Source of the DNA: Pseudomonadota bacterium | GTDB taxonomy: Bacteria > Pseudomonadota > Alphaproteobacteria > Acetobacterales > Acetobacteraceae | DNA: 7,142 nt | Direction: 5' to 3' | NCBI GenBank assembly: GCA_021785335.1 | Contig: JAJYFW010000086.1 | Span: 1-7,142, forward strand | Part shown: positions 1-5,445 of the stretch, one piece after another | Position numbering within the stretch: the first letter of the stretch is position 1 | Layout of the letters: every line of letters starts with the position of its first letter | The notes under the pieces: generated by a model | Told to the model about the DNA's origin: nothing | The model's input: only the letters and a program-made list of their open reading frames with translations | Databases searched by the model: none | Position numbers and translations under genes: made by a program

Positions 1-8
1 TCTAGGCC

Positions 9-49
9 GGAACCCCAATTAGCGGGGTCCAGGGACCCGAGGTCCCTGG
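9..49. repeat. Tandem GC-rich hairpins upstream of recR
   Basis: Two consecutive inverted repeats fill the DNA before recR. The first pairs ACCCC (12-16) with GGGGT (24-28) around a 7-nt loop. The second is a perfect 9-bp stem, CCAGGGACC (29-37) with GGTCCCTGG (41-49), around a 3-nt loop. They look like a mobile-looking or multicopy intergenic palindrome of the kind seen in GC-rich alphaproteobacteria such as Acetobacteraceae; that family assignment is from memory. The core CCAGGGAC/GTCCCTGG recurs between folE and apaG. No coding region is supported in 1-88. Confidence 0.55.
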
Positions 50-53
50 CGGG

Positions 54-79
54 TGCGGGCGGAGCCCGCGAACTCTTTT
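54..79 (+). terminator. Candidate intrinsic terminator just before recR
   Basis: A stem of GCGGGC (55-60) and GCCCGC (64-69) with a GGA loop, extendable by a T-G wobble (54/70), is followed after a few bases by TCTTTT (74-79). This is the shape of a rho-independent terminator for a gene ending to the left of the window. It lies only 9 bases before the recR start codon, so recR would need a promoter overlapping it or readthrough. The T-tract is interrupted and set off from the stem, so termination is a guess. Confidence 0.4.
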
Positions 80-88
80 GGAACACGG

Positions 89-682
89 ATGGGCGGACCG
101 GAAGTCGAACGTCTGATCGCGCTGCTGGCAAGGCTGCCGGGCATGGGCCCGCGCAGCGCGCGCCGCGCCGCGCTCCGGATGCTGGCGGAGCCCGAGACGC
201 GCATGCTGCCGCTTGCCGCGGCGCTGAGCGAGGCCGCGCGGACGGTCTCCGCGTGCAGCACCTGCGGCAATCTCGACACCCGCAATCCCTGCATGGTCTG
301 CGCCGACAACGCGCGCGACCGCGGCCTGGTCTGCGTCGTGGAGACGGTTTCCGATCTCTGGGCGCTGGAGCGCACGCACACGCATCACGGGCTGTACCAC
401 GTGCTCGGCGCCACGCTTTCGGCGCTGGGCGGGGTCACGCCCGCCGATATCGACCTCTCCCTGCTGCTGCGCCGGCTCGACGGCACGGTGCGCGAGGTCA
501 TCCTCGCCCTGCCGGCGACGGTGGACGGTGCTGCGACCACGCATTGGCTGACCGACAAGCTCGCCGCTTCCGGCATCGCGGTGACCCGGCTCGCGCATGG
601 CGTGCCGATCGGCGGCAGCCTCGATATCCTCGACGACGGCACGCTCGCGACCGCGCTGAAGGCGCGGCGTCCGGTGGAATAG
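89..682 (+). CDS. recR: Recombination mediator protein RecR
   Basis: RecR acts with RecF/RecO to load RecA onto gapped single-stranded DNA in the RecFOR repair pathway, in the cytoplasm. The protein is 197 aa, close to the roughly 200 aa usual for the family. An N-terminal helix-hairpin-helix is visible at about residues 16-27 (LPGMGPRSARRA). It is followed by a four-cysteine zinc finger (C56, C59, C68, C71) and a Toprim domain from about residue 80 (VCVVET). The C-terminus carries the conserved HGVPIGG and ends in LKARRPVE. ATG89 is chosen because MGGPEVERL matches the usual alphaproteobacterial N-terminus and has a weak GGAA site 5 nt upstream. A longer frame from GTG53 would run through the hairpin element and is unlikely. 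recR is often downstream of dnaX and the YbaB nucleoid protein gene; those would lie off the left edge. It converges on ubiX with only 8 bp between stop codons. Confidence 0.96.
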   Translation: MGGPEVERLIALLARLPGMGPRSARRAALRMLAEPETRMLPLAAALSEAARTVSACSTCGNLDTRNPCMVCADNARDRGLVCVVETVSDLWALERTHTHHGLYHVLGATLSALGGVTPADIDLSLLLRRLDGTVREVILALPATVDGAATTHWLTDKLAASGIAVTRLAHGVPIGGSLDILDDGTLATALKARRPVE

Positions 683-690
683 GCCGGGTC

Positions 691-1260
691 TCAGGCCTCA
701 CCGCGCCAGGGCGTCGCGACCGGCTCGAAGACGCGCAGCAGGTCGATGGCGCGGCGCGCGATCTGATCGACGATCTCCGCGACGCCTTGCGGCCTGAGAT
801 AGAAGGCGGGAACCGGCGGCATGATCACGGCACCCGCCTCGGTCGCCGCCGTCATCGCGCGCAGGTGCCCGAGATGCAGCGGCGTCTCGCGCGCCAGCAG
901 GATCAGCGGCCGCCGCTCCTTCAGGTGCACGTCGGCGGCGCGCACCAGCAGGTTGTCCGCCTGGCCATAGGCGATCGCCGCGAGCGTATGCATCGAGCAG
1001 GGTGCGACGATCATGCCGCGCGTCGGAAACGAACCGGAGGCGATCGCGGCCCCGATGTCGCTCGCGTCGTGGCAGAAGCCGGCACGCTCGCGCAACGTCG
1101 CCAGCGCGTCCGATCCCACCTCGTGGCGCAGCGTCCGTTCCGCGGCCGGTGTCACGACGAGGTGGGTCTCGGCCCCGAGACCGGCGAGGATGTCGACGAC
1201 GCGCAGCCCGATCGCCGCCCCGGACGCGCCGCTGATGCCGACGACGACGCAGGGCGTCAT
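691..1260 (-). CDS. ubiX: Flavin prenyltransferase UbiX
   Basis: UbiX joins a dimethylallyl group from dimethylallyl phosphate to reduced FMN, making prenylated FMN (prFMN), the cofactor required by UbiD. It is not itself a decarboxylase. The 189-aa product equals the E. coli length. It shows the flavoprotein nucleotide motif GISGASG (8-14), the APCSMHTLA segment (86-94), KERRPLILLARETPLHLGHL (114-133) and MPPVPAFYLRP (147-157), all hallmarks of the family. The ATG start overlaps the ubiD stop in an ATGA, so the two genes form one operon and ubiX is probably translated by coupling, since no clear Shine-Dalgarno sequence precedes it. The end abuts recR head-on. Nothing appears broken. Related flavoprotein decarboxylases share the fold, but the C-terminal motifs and adjacency to ubiD make UbiX clear. 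Confidence 0.97.
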   Translation of the reverse strand: MTPCVVVGISGASGAAIGLRVVDILAGLGAETHLVVTPAAERTLRHEVGSDALATLRERAGFCHDASDIGAAIASGSFPTRGMIVAPCSMHTLAAIAYGQADNLLVRAADVHLKERRPLILLARETPLHLGHLRAMTAATEAGAVIMPPVPAFYLRPQGVAEIVDQIARRAIDLLRVFEPVATPWRGEA

Positions 1261-2780
1261 GGCGGCGCGGTGAACTTGAAGCCGGCGGACAGGCGCGGCC
1301 AGATCGCGTCCACGCGTTTCTTCACGTCCGGCGCCATGGCGAGTGTGCGATTCCACTCGCGCCGCGTCTCCGCGCCGATCTTGCGCGTCGCGTCGAGGCC
1401 CATCTTGGCGCCGATCCCCGGCTCCGGCGAGGCGAAGTCGAGGTAGTCGATCGGCGTGTTCTCCACCACCATGAGGTCGCGCGAGGCGTCCATGCGCGTG
1501 GCGATCGCCCAGGCGACGTCGCGCCAGTCGCGCGCGTCGATGTCCTCGTCCACCACGACGATGGTCTTGGTGTAGCTGAACTGCGGCAGCATGCCCCAGA
1601 AGCCCATCATCACGCGCCGCGCCTGGCCGGGATAGGTTTTCCTGATCGAGACGATGGCGATACGATAGGAGCAGGCCTCCGGCGGCAGCCAGACATCGGC
1701 GATTTCCGGCATCTGGCGGCGGATGCTCGGCAGCGCCAGGTCGTTGAGCACGGCGCCGATCACCGAGGGCTCGTCGGGCGGCCGGCCGGTGAACGTGGTG
1801 AGGTAGACCGGGCTGCGCCGCATGGTGATGGCGGTGACGCGCATCACCGGGAAATTCTCGACCGAGTTGTAATAGCCGGTATGGTCGCCATACGGCCCTT
1901 CCGGCGCCGTCTGGGTGGCCGATGCATATCCCTCCAGCACGATCTCCGCGTCGGCGGGGACCAGCAGCGGCACGGTCAGCGCCGGGGCGACTCGCGGGCG
2001 CTCGCCGCGCAGCACGCCGGAAAAATGCAGTTCCGAAACGGTTTCCGGCAGCGGCAGGACGGCGGAGAGAATGGTCGCGGGGTCGGCGCCGATCGCGACC
2101 GCGAGCGGCATGTCGCGCCCGCGTGCGGCCCAGGCGCGATGGTGCGCGGCCCCCCCGCGGTGCGCGAGCCAGCGCATGATGACGCGGTCGCGGTCCAGCA
2201 CCTGCATGCGATAGACGCCGAGGTTCATGCCCGCCGTGTCGTCCGCACCGCCATCCGGCGGGCGGGTGATGACCAGCGGCCAGGTGATCAGCGGCGCCGG
2301 CTCCCCGGGCCAGCAGGTCTGCACCGGCAGCCGCGCGAGATCGACGTCGCGGCCGAGGAAGGTCTGCGCCTGGCATGGCGGGTGGTTGACGCGCTGCGGG
2401 TGTGCCGCCAGCGCCGCGCGCAGCATCGGCCAGCGGCTCATCGCGTCGGCGAGGCCGTCGACCGGCGCCGGTTCGCGCATCGCGGCCAGCGCCTCGCCAA
2501 GCTCGCGGATGCGCTCCGGGCCGACGCCGAACCCGGCGGCGACGCGCTCCGCGGTGCCGAACAGGTTCGCCAGCACCGGCATGCCGGCCGGCCCGGTGCT
2601 GGCCTGCGCCTGGTCGAACCACAGCGCCGGGCCACCCGCCAGCAGGGTGCGCCGGTGCACCTCGGTGATGTCGTGCACCAGGCTCACGGGCTCGGCCACG
2701 CGCGCGAGCAGCCGCCTTTCCTCGAGATAACGGGCGAAGCCCCGCAGGTCGCGGAAGACGGGCAGTTCGCGCAGGGACAT
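1257..2780 (-). CDS. ubiD: UbiD, prFMN-dependent 4-hydroxy-3-polyprenylbenzoate decarboxylase
   Basis: UbiD removes the carboxyl group of 4-hydroxy-3-polyprenylbenzoate in ubiquinone synthesis, using prFMN and Mn2+ and needing no oxygen. The product is 507 aa (family about 490-510) and reads collinear with E. coli UbiD. By analogy with Fdc1/UbiD structures, N186, H207 and E250 are the metal/cofactor ligands. Catalytic R191 (NLGVYR), E294 and D299 (PEGPYGDHTGYY) form the Glu-Arg-Glu/Asp network. TGRPPDEP (331-338), ARRVMMG (387-393) and ENTPIDYLDFASP (440-452) are further signatures. ATG2780 is supported by AGGGGG four bases upstream (2785-2790 on the plus strand). The frame stays open upstream to 3212, but that part is a shadow of ubiT. 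The gene overlaps ubiX by 4 bp and diverges from ubiT across an FNR-like box. Other UbiD-family members act on aromatic or alkenyl acids, but the sequence resemblance and the neighbours favour the quinone enzyme. Confidence 0.97.
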   Translation of the reverse strand: MSLRELPVFRDLRGFARYLEERRLLARVAEPVSLVHDITEVHRRTLLAGGPALWFDQAQASTGPAGMPVLANLFGTAERVAAGFGVGPERIRELGEALAAMREPAPVDGLADAMSRWPMLRAALAAHPQRVNHPPCQAQTFLGRDVDLARLPVQTCWPGEPAPLITWPLVITRPPDGGADDTAGMNLGVYRMQVLDRDRVIMRWLAHRGGAAHHRAWAARGRDMPLAVAIGADPATILSAVLPLPETVSELHFSGVLRGERPRVAPALTVPLLVPADAEIVLEGYASATQTAPEGPYGDHTGYYNSVENFPVMRVTAITMRRSPVYLTTFTGRPPDEPSVIGAVLNDLALPSIRRQMPEIADVWLPPEACSYRIAIVSIRKTYPGQARRVMMGFWGMLPQFSYTKTIVVVDEDIDARDWRDVAWAIATRMDASRDLMVVENTPIDYLDFASPEPGIGAKMGLDATRKIGAETRREWNRTLAMAPDVKKRVDAIWPRLSAGFKFTAPP

Positions 2781-2784
2781 GACG

Positions 2785-2790
2785 CCCCCT
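2785..2790 (-). promoter_or_regulatory. ubiD ribosome binding site
   Basis: On the minus strand this reads AGGGGG, four bases before the ATG at 2780. It fixes the ubiD start and implies that the ubiD transcript begins upstream of about 2790, which constrains how the nearby FNR-like box can act on this gene. Confidence 0.6.
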
Positions 2791-2813
2791 GGCGCGAAGG
2801 ACCGCGGAGCGCT

Positions 2814-2827
2814 TTGACTTCGATCAA
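2814..2827. promoter_or_regulatory. FNR/ANR-type box between ubiD and ubiT
   Basis: The sequence TTGAC-TTCG-ATCAA matches the FNR consensus TTGAT-N4-ATCAA at nine of ten positions, and TTGAC half-sites are common in ANR/FnrL targets. It stands in an otherwise GC-rich 81-bp divergent gap, with its centre at 2820.5. The centre is 40.5 bases from the ubiD ATG and 41.5 bases from the proposed ubiT GTG. FNR-family proteins sense oxygen through a [4Fe-4S] cluster, and ubiTUV homologues are known to be activated by FNR in E. coli. No convincing -10 element is visible on either strand. Site recognition is well supported; the direction of regulation is inferred. Confidence 0.8.
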
Positions 2828-2861
2828 GGCGCGGGCGCGCGCCGGCTGATTGAAGGGCGGT

Positions 2862-3419
2862 GTGTCGGAACATCGGCCCATACCCCGGTTTCCCAGGGCG
2901 GGGGCGGCTGCGCTGCGCCCCGCGCCGCTCATGCCGCTGAATCTCGTGGCCCGGCGCCTCGCGAGCAGCCTCGCCGGGCGCCATCCCGGGTTGTTCGAGC
3001 GCCTGGGCGAGCAGGCGTCGAAGACTTTTGTCATCGACCCGACCGACCTGCCCTTCGTCTTCCTGCTGGAGCCGCGCCCGCAGGCCCCGCGTCTCGTGGC
3101 CGCGCGGCGGGAAGCGGCGGGGGCGTGGGACGCGCGCGTCGCCGGCCCGCTCGCCGCGCTGATCGGCCTCGTGCACGGCGCCTATGACGGCGACGCCCTG
3201 TTCTTCTCCCACGATCTCGTCATCGAGGGCGACACGGAGGCGGTGCTGGCCCTGCGCAACGCCATCGACAACGAGGAGATCGAACTCGTGGACGAGGTCT
3301 TCGCGCCCTTGGGGCCGCTGGCGGCGCTGGCTGCAGCGCCCGCACGGCGGCTCGCCGCCCTGCTCGGCGGCCTCACCGGGGTCGCGCTCACGCGCGGCGC
3401 GGGCGGCTCCCTCGAATGA
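2862..3419 (+). CDS. ubiT: UbiT, SCP2-domain accessory factor of O2-independent ubiquinone synthesis
   Basis: UbiT (YhbT family) is a sterol-carrier-protein-2-like lipid-binding protein needed for oxygen-independent Q synthesis, thought to handle hydrophobic prenylated intermediates for the UbiU-UbiV hydroxylase. With the GTG start the product is 185 aa. The signature is FVIDPTDLPF (56-65) and GDALFFSHDLVIEGDTEAVL (110-129), closely resembling DTLFFQRRLVIEGDTELGL in E. coli UbiT. A Pro/Leu-rich amphipathic N-terminus (RPAPLMPLNL, 19-28) is typical, and the C-terminus is Ala/Leu-rich helix. The start is uncertain. GTG2862 has AAGGG four bases upstream and keeps the RPAPL segment; TTG2850 (189 aa) and ATG2931 (162 aa, no visible Shine-Dalgarno sequence) are alternatives. 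Codons before 2931 include rare ATA and AGG, which weakens the longer forms. The gene's last bases overlap ubiU in an ATGA, giving one transcription unit with ubiU and ubiV. Confidence 0.91.
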   Translation: MSEHRPIPRFPRAGAAALRPAPLMPLNLVARRLASSLAGRHPGLFERLGEQASKTFVIDPTDLPFVFLLEPRPQAPRLVAARREAAGAWDARVAGPLAALIGLVHGAYDGDALFFSHDLVIEGDTEAVLALRNAIDNEEIELVDEVFAPLGPLAALAAAPARRLAALLGGLTGVALTRGAGGSLE

Positions 3420-4411
3420 CCTCGCCCGGTTCGCTCGAACTTGTCTGCCCGGCGGGAACGCCGGCGGCGTTCCGCACCGCGGTCGAGGCCGGGGCGCATG
3501 CCGTCTATTGCGGCTTCAACGACGAGACCAATGCCCGCAACTTCCCGGGTCTCAACTTCTCGCGCGCGGAGATGGCGGACTCGATCAGCTTCGCACACCG
3601 GCACGGCGCCAAGGTCCTGATCGCGGTCAACACCTTCCCCCGCGCCGCCGCGTTCGAGCTGTGGACCCGCGCGGTGGACGACGCGGCGAGGATGCAGGCG
3701 GACGCGGTGATCCTCGCCGATCTCGGCCTGCTGGACTACGCCGCGACGACGCACCCCGCGCTGCGCCTGCACGTCTCCGTCCAAGCCGCCGCCGCCAATG
3801 CCGACGCGATCGGGTTCTACGCGCGCAATTTCGGTGTCCGGCGCGTGGTGCTGCCGCGCGTGCTCTCGGTGCAGGAAATCGCCGCGATAAACCGCGACAT
3901 CGACATCGAGACCGAGGTGTTCATCTTCGGCGGCCTTTGCGTGATGGCGGAGGGCCGCTGCTCGCTGTCCTCCTACGCCACCGGCAAGTCGCCCAACATG
4001 AACGGCGCGTGCTCGCCGGCGAGCCATGTCGAGTATCGCGAGGAGGGCGGCGACCTGGTCTCGCGCATCGGCGGTTTCGCGATCCACCGCGTCAAGGCGG
4101 GCCAGGCGGCGCCGTACCCGACGCTGTGCAAGGGCTCCTTCGAGGCCGGCGACTATCGCGGCCATGTCTTCGAGGACCCGGTGAGCCTCGACGCCGCGTC
4201 CCTCATCCCGCAACTCGCCGCGGCCGGCGTCACGGCGCTGAAGATCGAGGGCAGGCAGCGGAGCCGCGCCTACACGCAGACCGTGGTGCGCAACTTCCGC
4301 CGCGCGCTCGATGCGCTGGCCGCGGGGCGGCCGATCCCCGCCGGGGAGCTGCGTGCCCTGACCGAGGGGCAGCGCACGACCTCCGGCGCCTACAACAAGA
4401 CGTGGCGATGA
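3416..4411 (+). CDS. ubiU: UbiU, U32-family [4Fe-4S] subunit of the O2-independent ubiquinone hydroxylase
   Basis: UbiU forms a heterodimer with UbiV that hydroxylates the Q ring without O2. Despite the 'peptidase U32' label, these proteins are not known to act as proteases here. The product is 331 aa, the same as E. coli UbiU. The N-terminal CPAG (11-14), the NARNFPGLNF segment (39-48) and HVSVQA (119-124) are family features. The four cluster ligands are C175, C182, C199 and C238. Their spacing (7, 17, 39) is identical to C169/C176/C193/C232 of E. coli, set in GGLCVMAEGRC, GACSPA and PTLCKG. KIEGRQRS (276-283) and the C-terminal GAYNKTW are also conserved. ATG3416 overlaps the ubiT stop by 4 bp, implying coupled translation, and ubiV follows after 28 bp. 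The cluster is oxygen-labile in characterised homologues, which fits the FNR-like box upstream of the operon. The related RlhA and TrhP U32 proteins modify RNA, but the length, Cys spacing and ubiT/ubiV partners exclude them. Confidence 0.97.
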   Translation: MTSPGSLELVCPAGTPAAFRTAVEAGAHAVYCGFNDETNARNFPGLNFSRAEMADSISFAHRHGAKVLIAVNTFPRAAAFELWTRAVDDAARMQADAVILADLGLLDYAATTHPALRLHVSVQAAAANADAIGFYARNFGVRRVVLPRVLSVQEIAAINRDIDIETEVFIFGGLCVMAEGRCSLSSYATGKSPNMNGACSPASHVEYREEGGDLVSRIGGFAIHRVKAGQAAPYPTLCKGSFEAGDYRGHVFEDPVSLDAASLIPQLAAAGVTALKIEGRQRSRAYTQTVVRNFRRALDALAAGRPIPAGELRALTEGQRTTSGAYNKTWR

Positions 4412-4426
4412 CCGCCGCCTCGCATC

Positions 4427-4432
4427 GGGGAG
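4427..4432 (+). promoter_or_regulatory. ubiV ribosome binding site
   Basis: GGGGAG lies seven bases before GTG4440 but only one base before the earlier in-frame GTG4434. The spacing selects GTG4440 as the ubiV start. Confidence 0.6.
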
Positions 4433-4439
4433 CGTGCTC

Positions 4440-5357
4440 GTGACGCAGGGAAGGTTCGGGCTGACCGTCGGGCCGCTTCTGTTCAACTGGCCGGCGGATC
4501 GCTTCGCCGATTTCTACGCGCGCATTGCCGACGAGGCGCCGGTCGATCGCGTCGTGATCGGGGAGAGCGTGTGTTCGAAGCGCGAACCGTTCCGTGACGA
4601 ATGCCTCGAGCCCGCGATCGAACGCCTCGAACGTGCCGGCAAGCAGGTCGCGCTCGCCTCGCTGACCCTGGTGACGCTGGAGCGCGAGCGGCGGACGGCG
4701 CGGGAGTTGTTCGCCGAGGCCCGGCGCGAGGTGGAGATCGACGATCTCACGCTGATGAACCTGCTGCCGCAGGGCGCGCCCTTCGCGCTCGGGCCGATGA
4801 TCAACGTCTACAACGAGCCGACGCTCGGCTTTCTCGCACGCAAGGGTGCGAGGCGTTTCTGCCTGCCGCCGGAACTGCCCTTCGCGTCGGTCGCAATCCT
4901 GGCGCGGGCGGCGGCCGAACTCGGCGTCGGCGTGGAACTCTGGGCCTACGGGCGCATGCCGCTCGCCATTTCCGGGCGCTGCTACCACGCGCGCGTGCAC
5001 GGGTTGAGCAAGGATTCTTGTCAATTCGTCTGCGACAGGGATGCCGACGGGCTCGCGGTACGCACGGCTGACGGCACCGATTTCCTGGCCATCAACGGCG
5101 TGCAGACGCTGTCGCACAAATACGCGAACCTTGTGGGGGATCTTGACCGCCTGGCCGAAGCCGGCGTGGCGTCGCTGCGCCTGTCGCCGCACAGCGGCGA
5201 CTTCATCGCCGTGACCCGCGCCTTCGCGCGCGCCGCGGCCGGCGAGATCGCCCCGCGCGAGGCGCTCGAGCAGGTGCAGGCGGCTGCGCCGGAGGCGGCG
5301 TTCACCAACGGCTTCCTCTTCGGCGACCGCGGGGCCGCACCGCTGCCGGCCGCCTGA
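4440..5357 (+). CDS. ubiV: UbiV, U32-family [4Fe-4S] subunit of the O2-independent ubiquinone hydroxylase
   Basis: UbiV is the partner of UbiU; the pair replaces the O2-dependent flavin hydroxylases of the Q pathway when oxygen is absent. The 305-aa product is slightly longer than E. coli UbiV (292 aa). The N-terminal LTVGPLLFNWP matches the SLGPVLWYWP pattern of homologues. The four cluster cysteines are C45 (GESVCSKR), C181 (SGRCYHAR), C194 and C198 (KDSCQFVC). The last three are spaced exactly as C180/C193/C197 of E. coli; the first corresponds to C39. NGVQTLS (220-226) and the LRLSPHSGD stretch (246-254) are also typical. GTG4440 is preferred over GTG4434 by ribosome-binding-site spacing. 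It is third in the ubiTUV operon, 28 bp after ubiU, and 88 bp separate it from the next gene. No defect is visible. Confidence 0.96.
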   Translation: MTQGRFGLTVGPLLFNWPADRFADFYARIADEAPVDRVVIGESVCSKREPFRDECLEPAIERLERAGKQVALASLTLVTLERERRTARELFAEARREVEIDDLTLMNLLPQGAPFALGPMINVYNEPTLGFLARKGARRFCLPPELPFASVAILARAAAELGVGVELWAYGRMPLAISGRCYHARVHGLSKDSCQFVCDRDADGLAVRTADGTDFLAINGVQTLSHKYANLVGDLDRLAEAGVASLRLSPHSGDFIAVTRAFARAAAGEIAPREALEQVQAAAPEAAFTNGFLFGDRGAAPLPAA

Positions 5358-5390
5358 ACCGCGCCGCCTCGCCGCAAGACATTCTCGGCC

Positions 5391-5416
5391 CGGTTGTAAT
5401 TTTTCGAGTATAACCG
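5391..5416. promoter_or_regulatory. Imperfect palindrome / AT-rich promoter-like element before the methyltransferase gene
   Basis: CGGTTGTA (5391-5398) and TATAACCG (5409-5416) form 8-bp arms with one mismatch around a 10-bp T-rich centre. This is the most AT-rich stretch in a very GC-rich window. TATAAC (5409-5414) resembles a -10 hexamer, but no -35 box lies at the normal distance. It could be an operator for an unidentified regulator, a promoter for the downstream gene, or both. It does not match the FNR pattern. Confidence 0.45.
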
Positions 5417-5435
5417 CCGCCCTCACCCAGGACGC

Positions 5436-5440
5436 GGAGG
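5436..5440 (+). promoter_or_regulatory. Ribosome binding site of the methyltransferase gene
   Basis: GGAGG sits five bases before the ATG at 5446. It is the best Shine-Dalgarno match in the window and settles the start codon. Confidence 0.75.
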
Positions 5441-5445
5441 GACGC

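Noticed and set aside
53..88. GTG53 as the recR start, adding 12 residues.
   Set aside because: The added codons lie in a hairpin/terminator-like element, and ATG89 gives the conserved RecR N-terminus.
681..698. AGGCC/GGCCT hairpin overlapping the convergent recR and ubiX stop codons as a bidirectional terminator.
   Set aside because: Only a 5-bp stem with an 8-nt loop and no T-tract on either side; too weak to annotate.
1881..2849. Long plus-strand open frame opposite ubiD.
   Set aside because: It is an Arg/Ala/Gly-rich translation typical of antisense frames in GC-rich DNA, and the opposite strand is an unambiguous UbiD.
2781..3212. The ubiD reading frame stays open upstream to 3212, allowing a much longer protein.
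   Set aside because: The extension is antisense to ubiT, has no UbiD homology, and ATG2780 has a good ribosome binding site and gives the normal family length.
3182..4486. Long minus-strand open frame opposite ubiT and ubiU, and similar frames opposite ubiV, the methyltransferase and folE.
   Set aside because: Low-complexity Arg-rich shadows of well-identified genes; no domain is recognisable.
3416..5357. UbiU and UbiV as U32 collagenase-like peptidases or RNA hydroxylation proteins (RlhA, TrhP).
   Set aside because: Length, exact cysteine spacing and the ubiT-ubiU-ubiV order identify the ubiquinone proteins.
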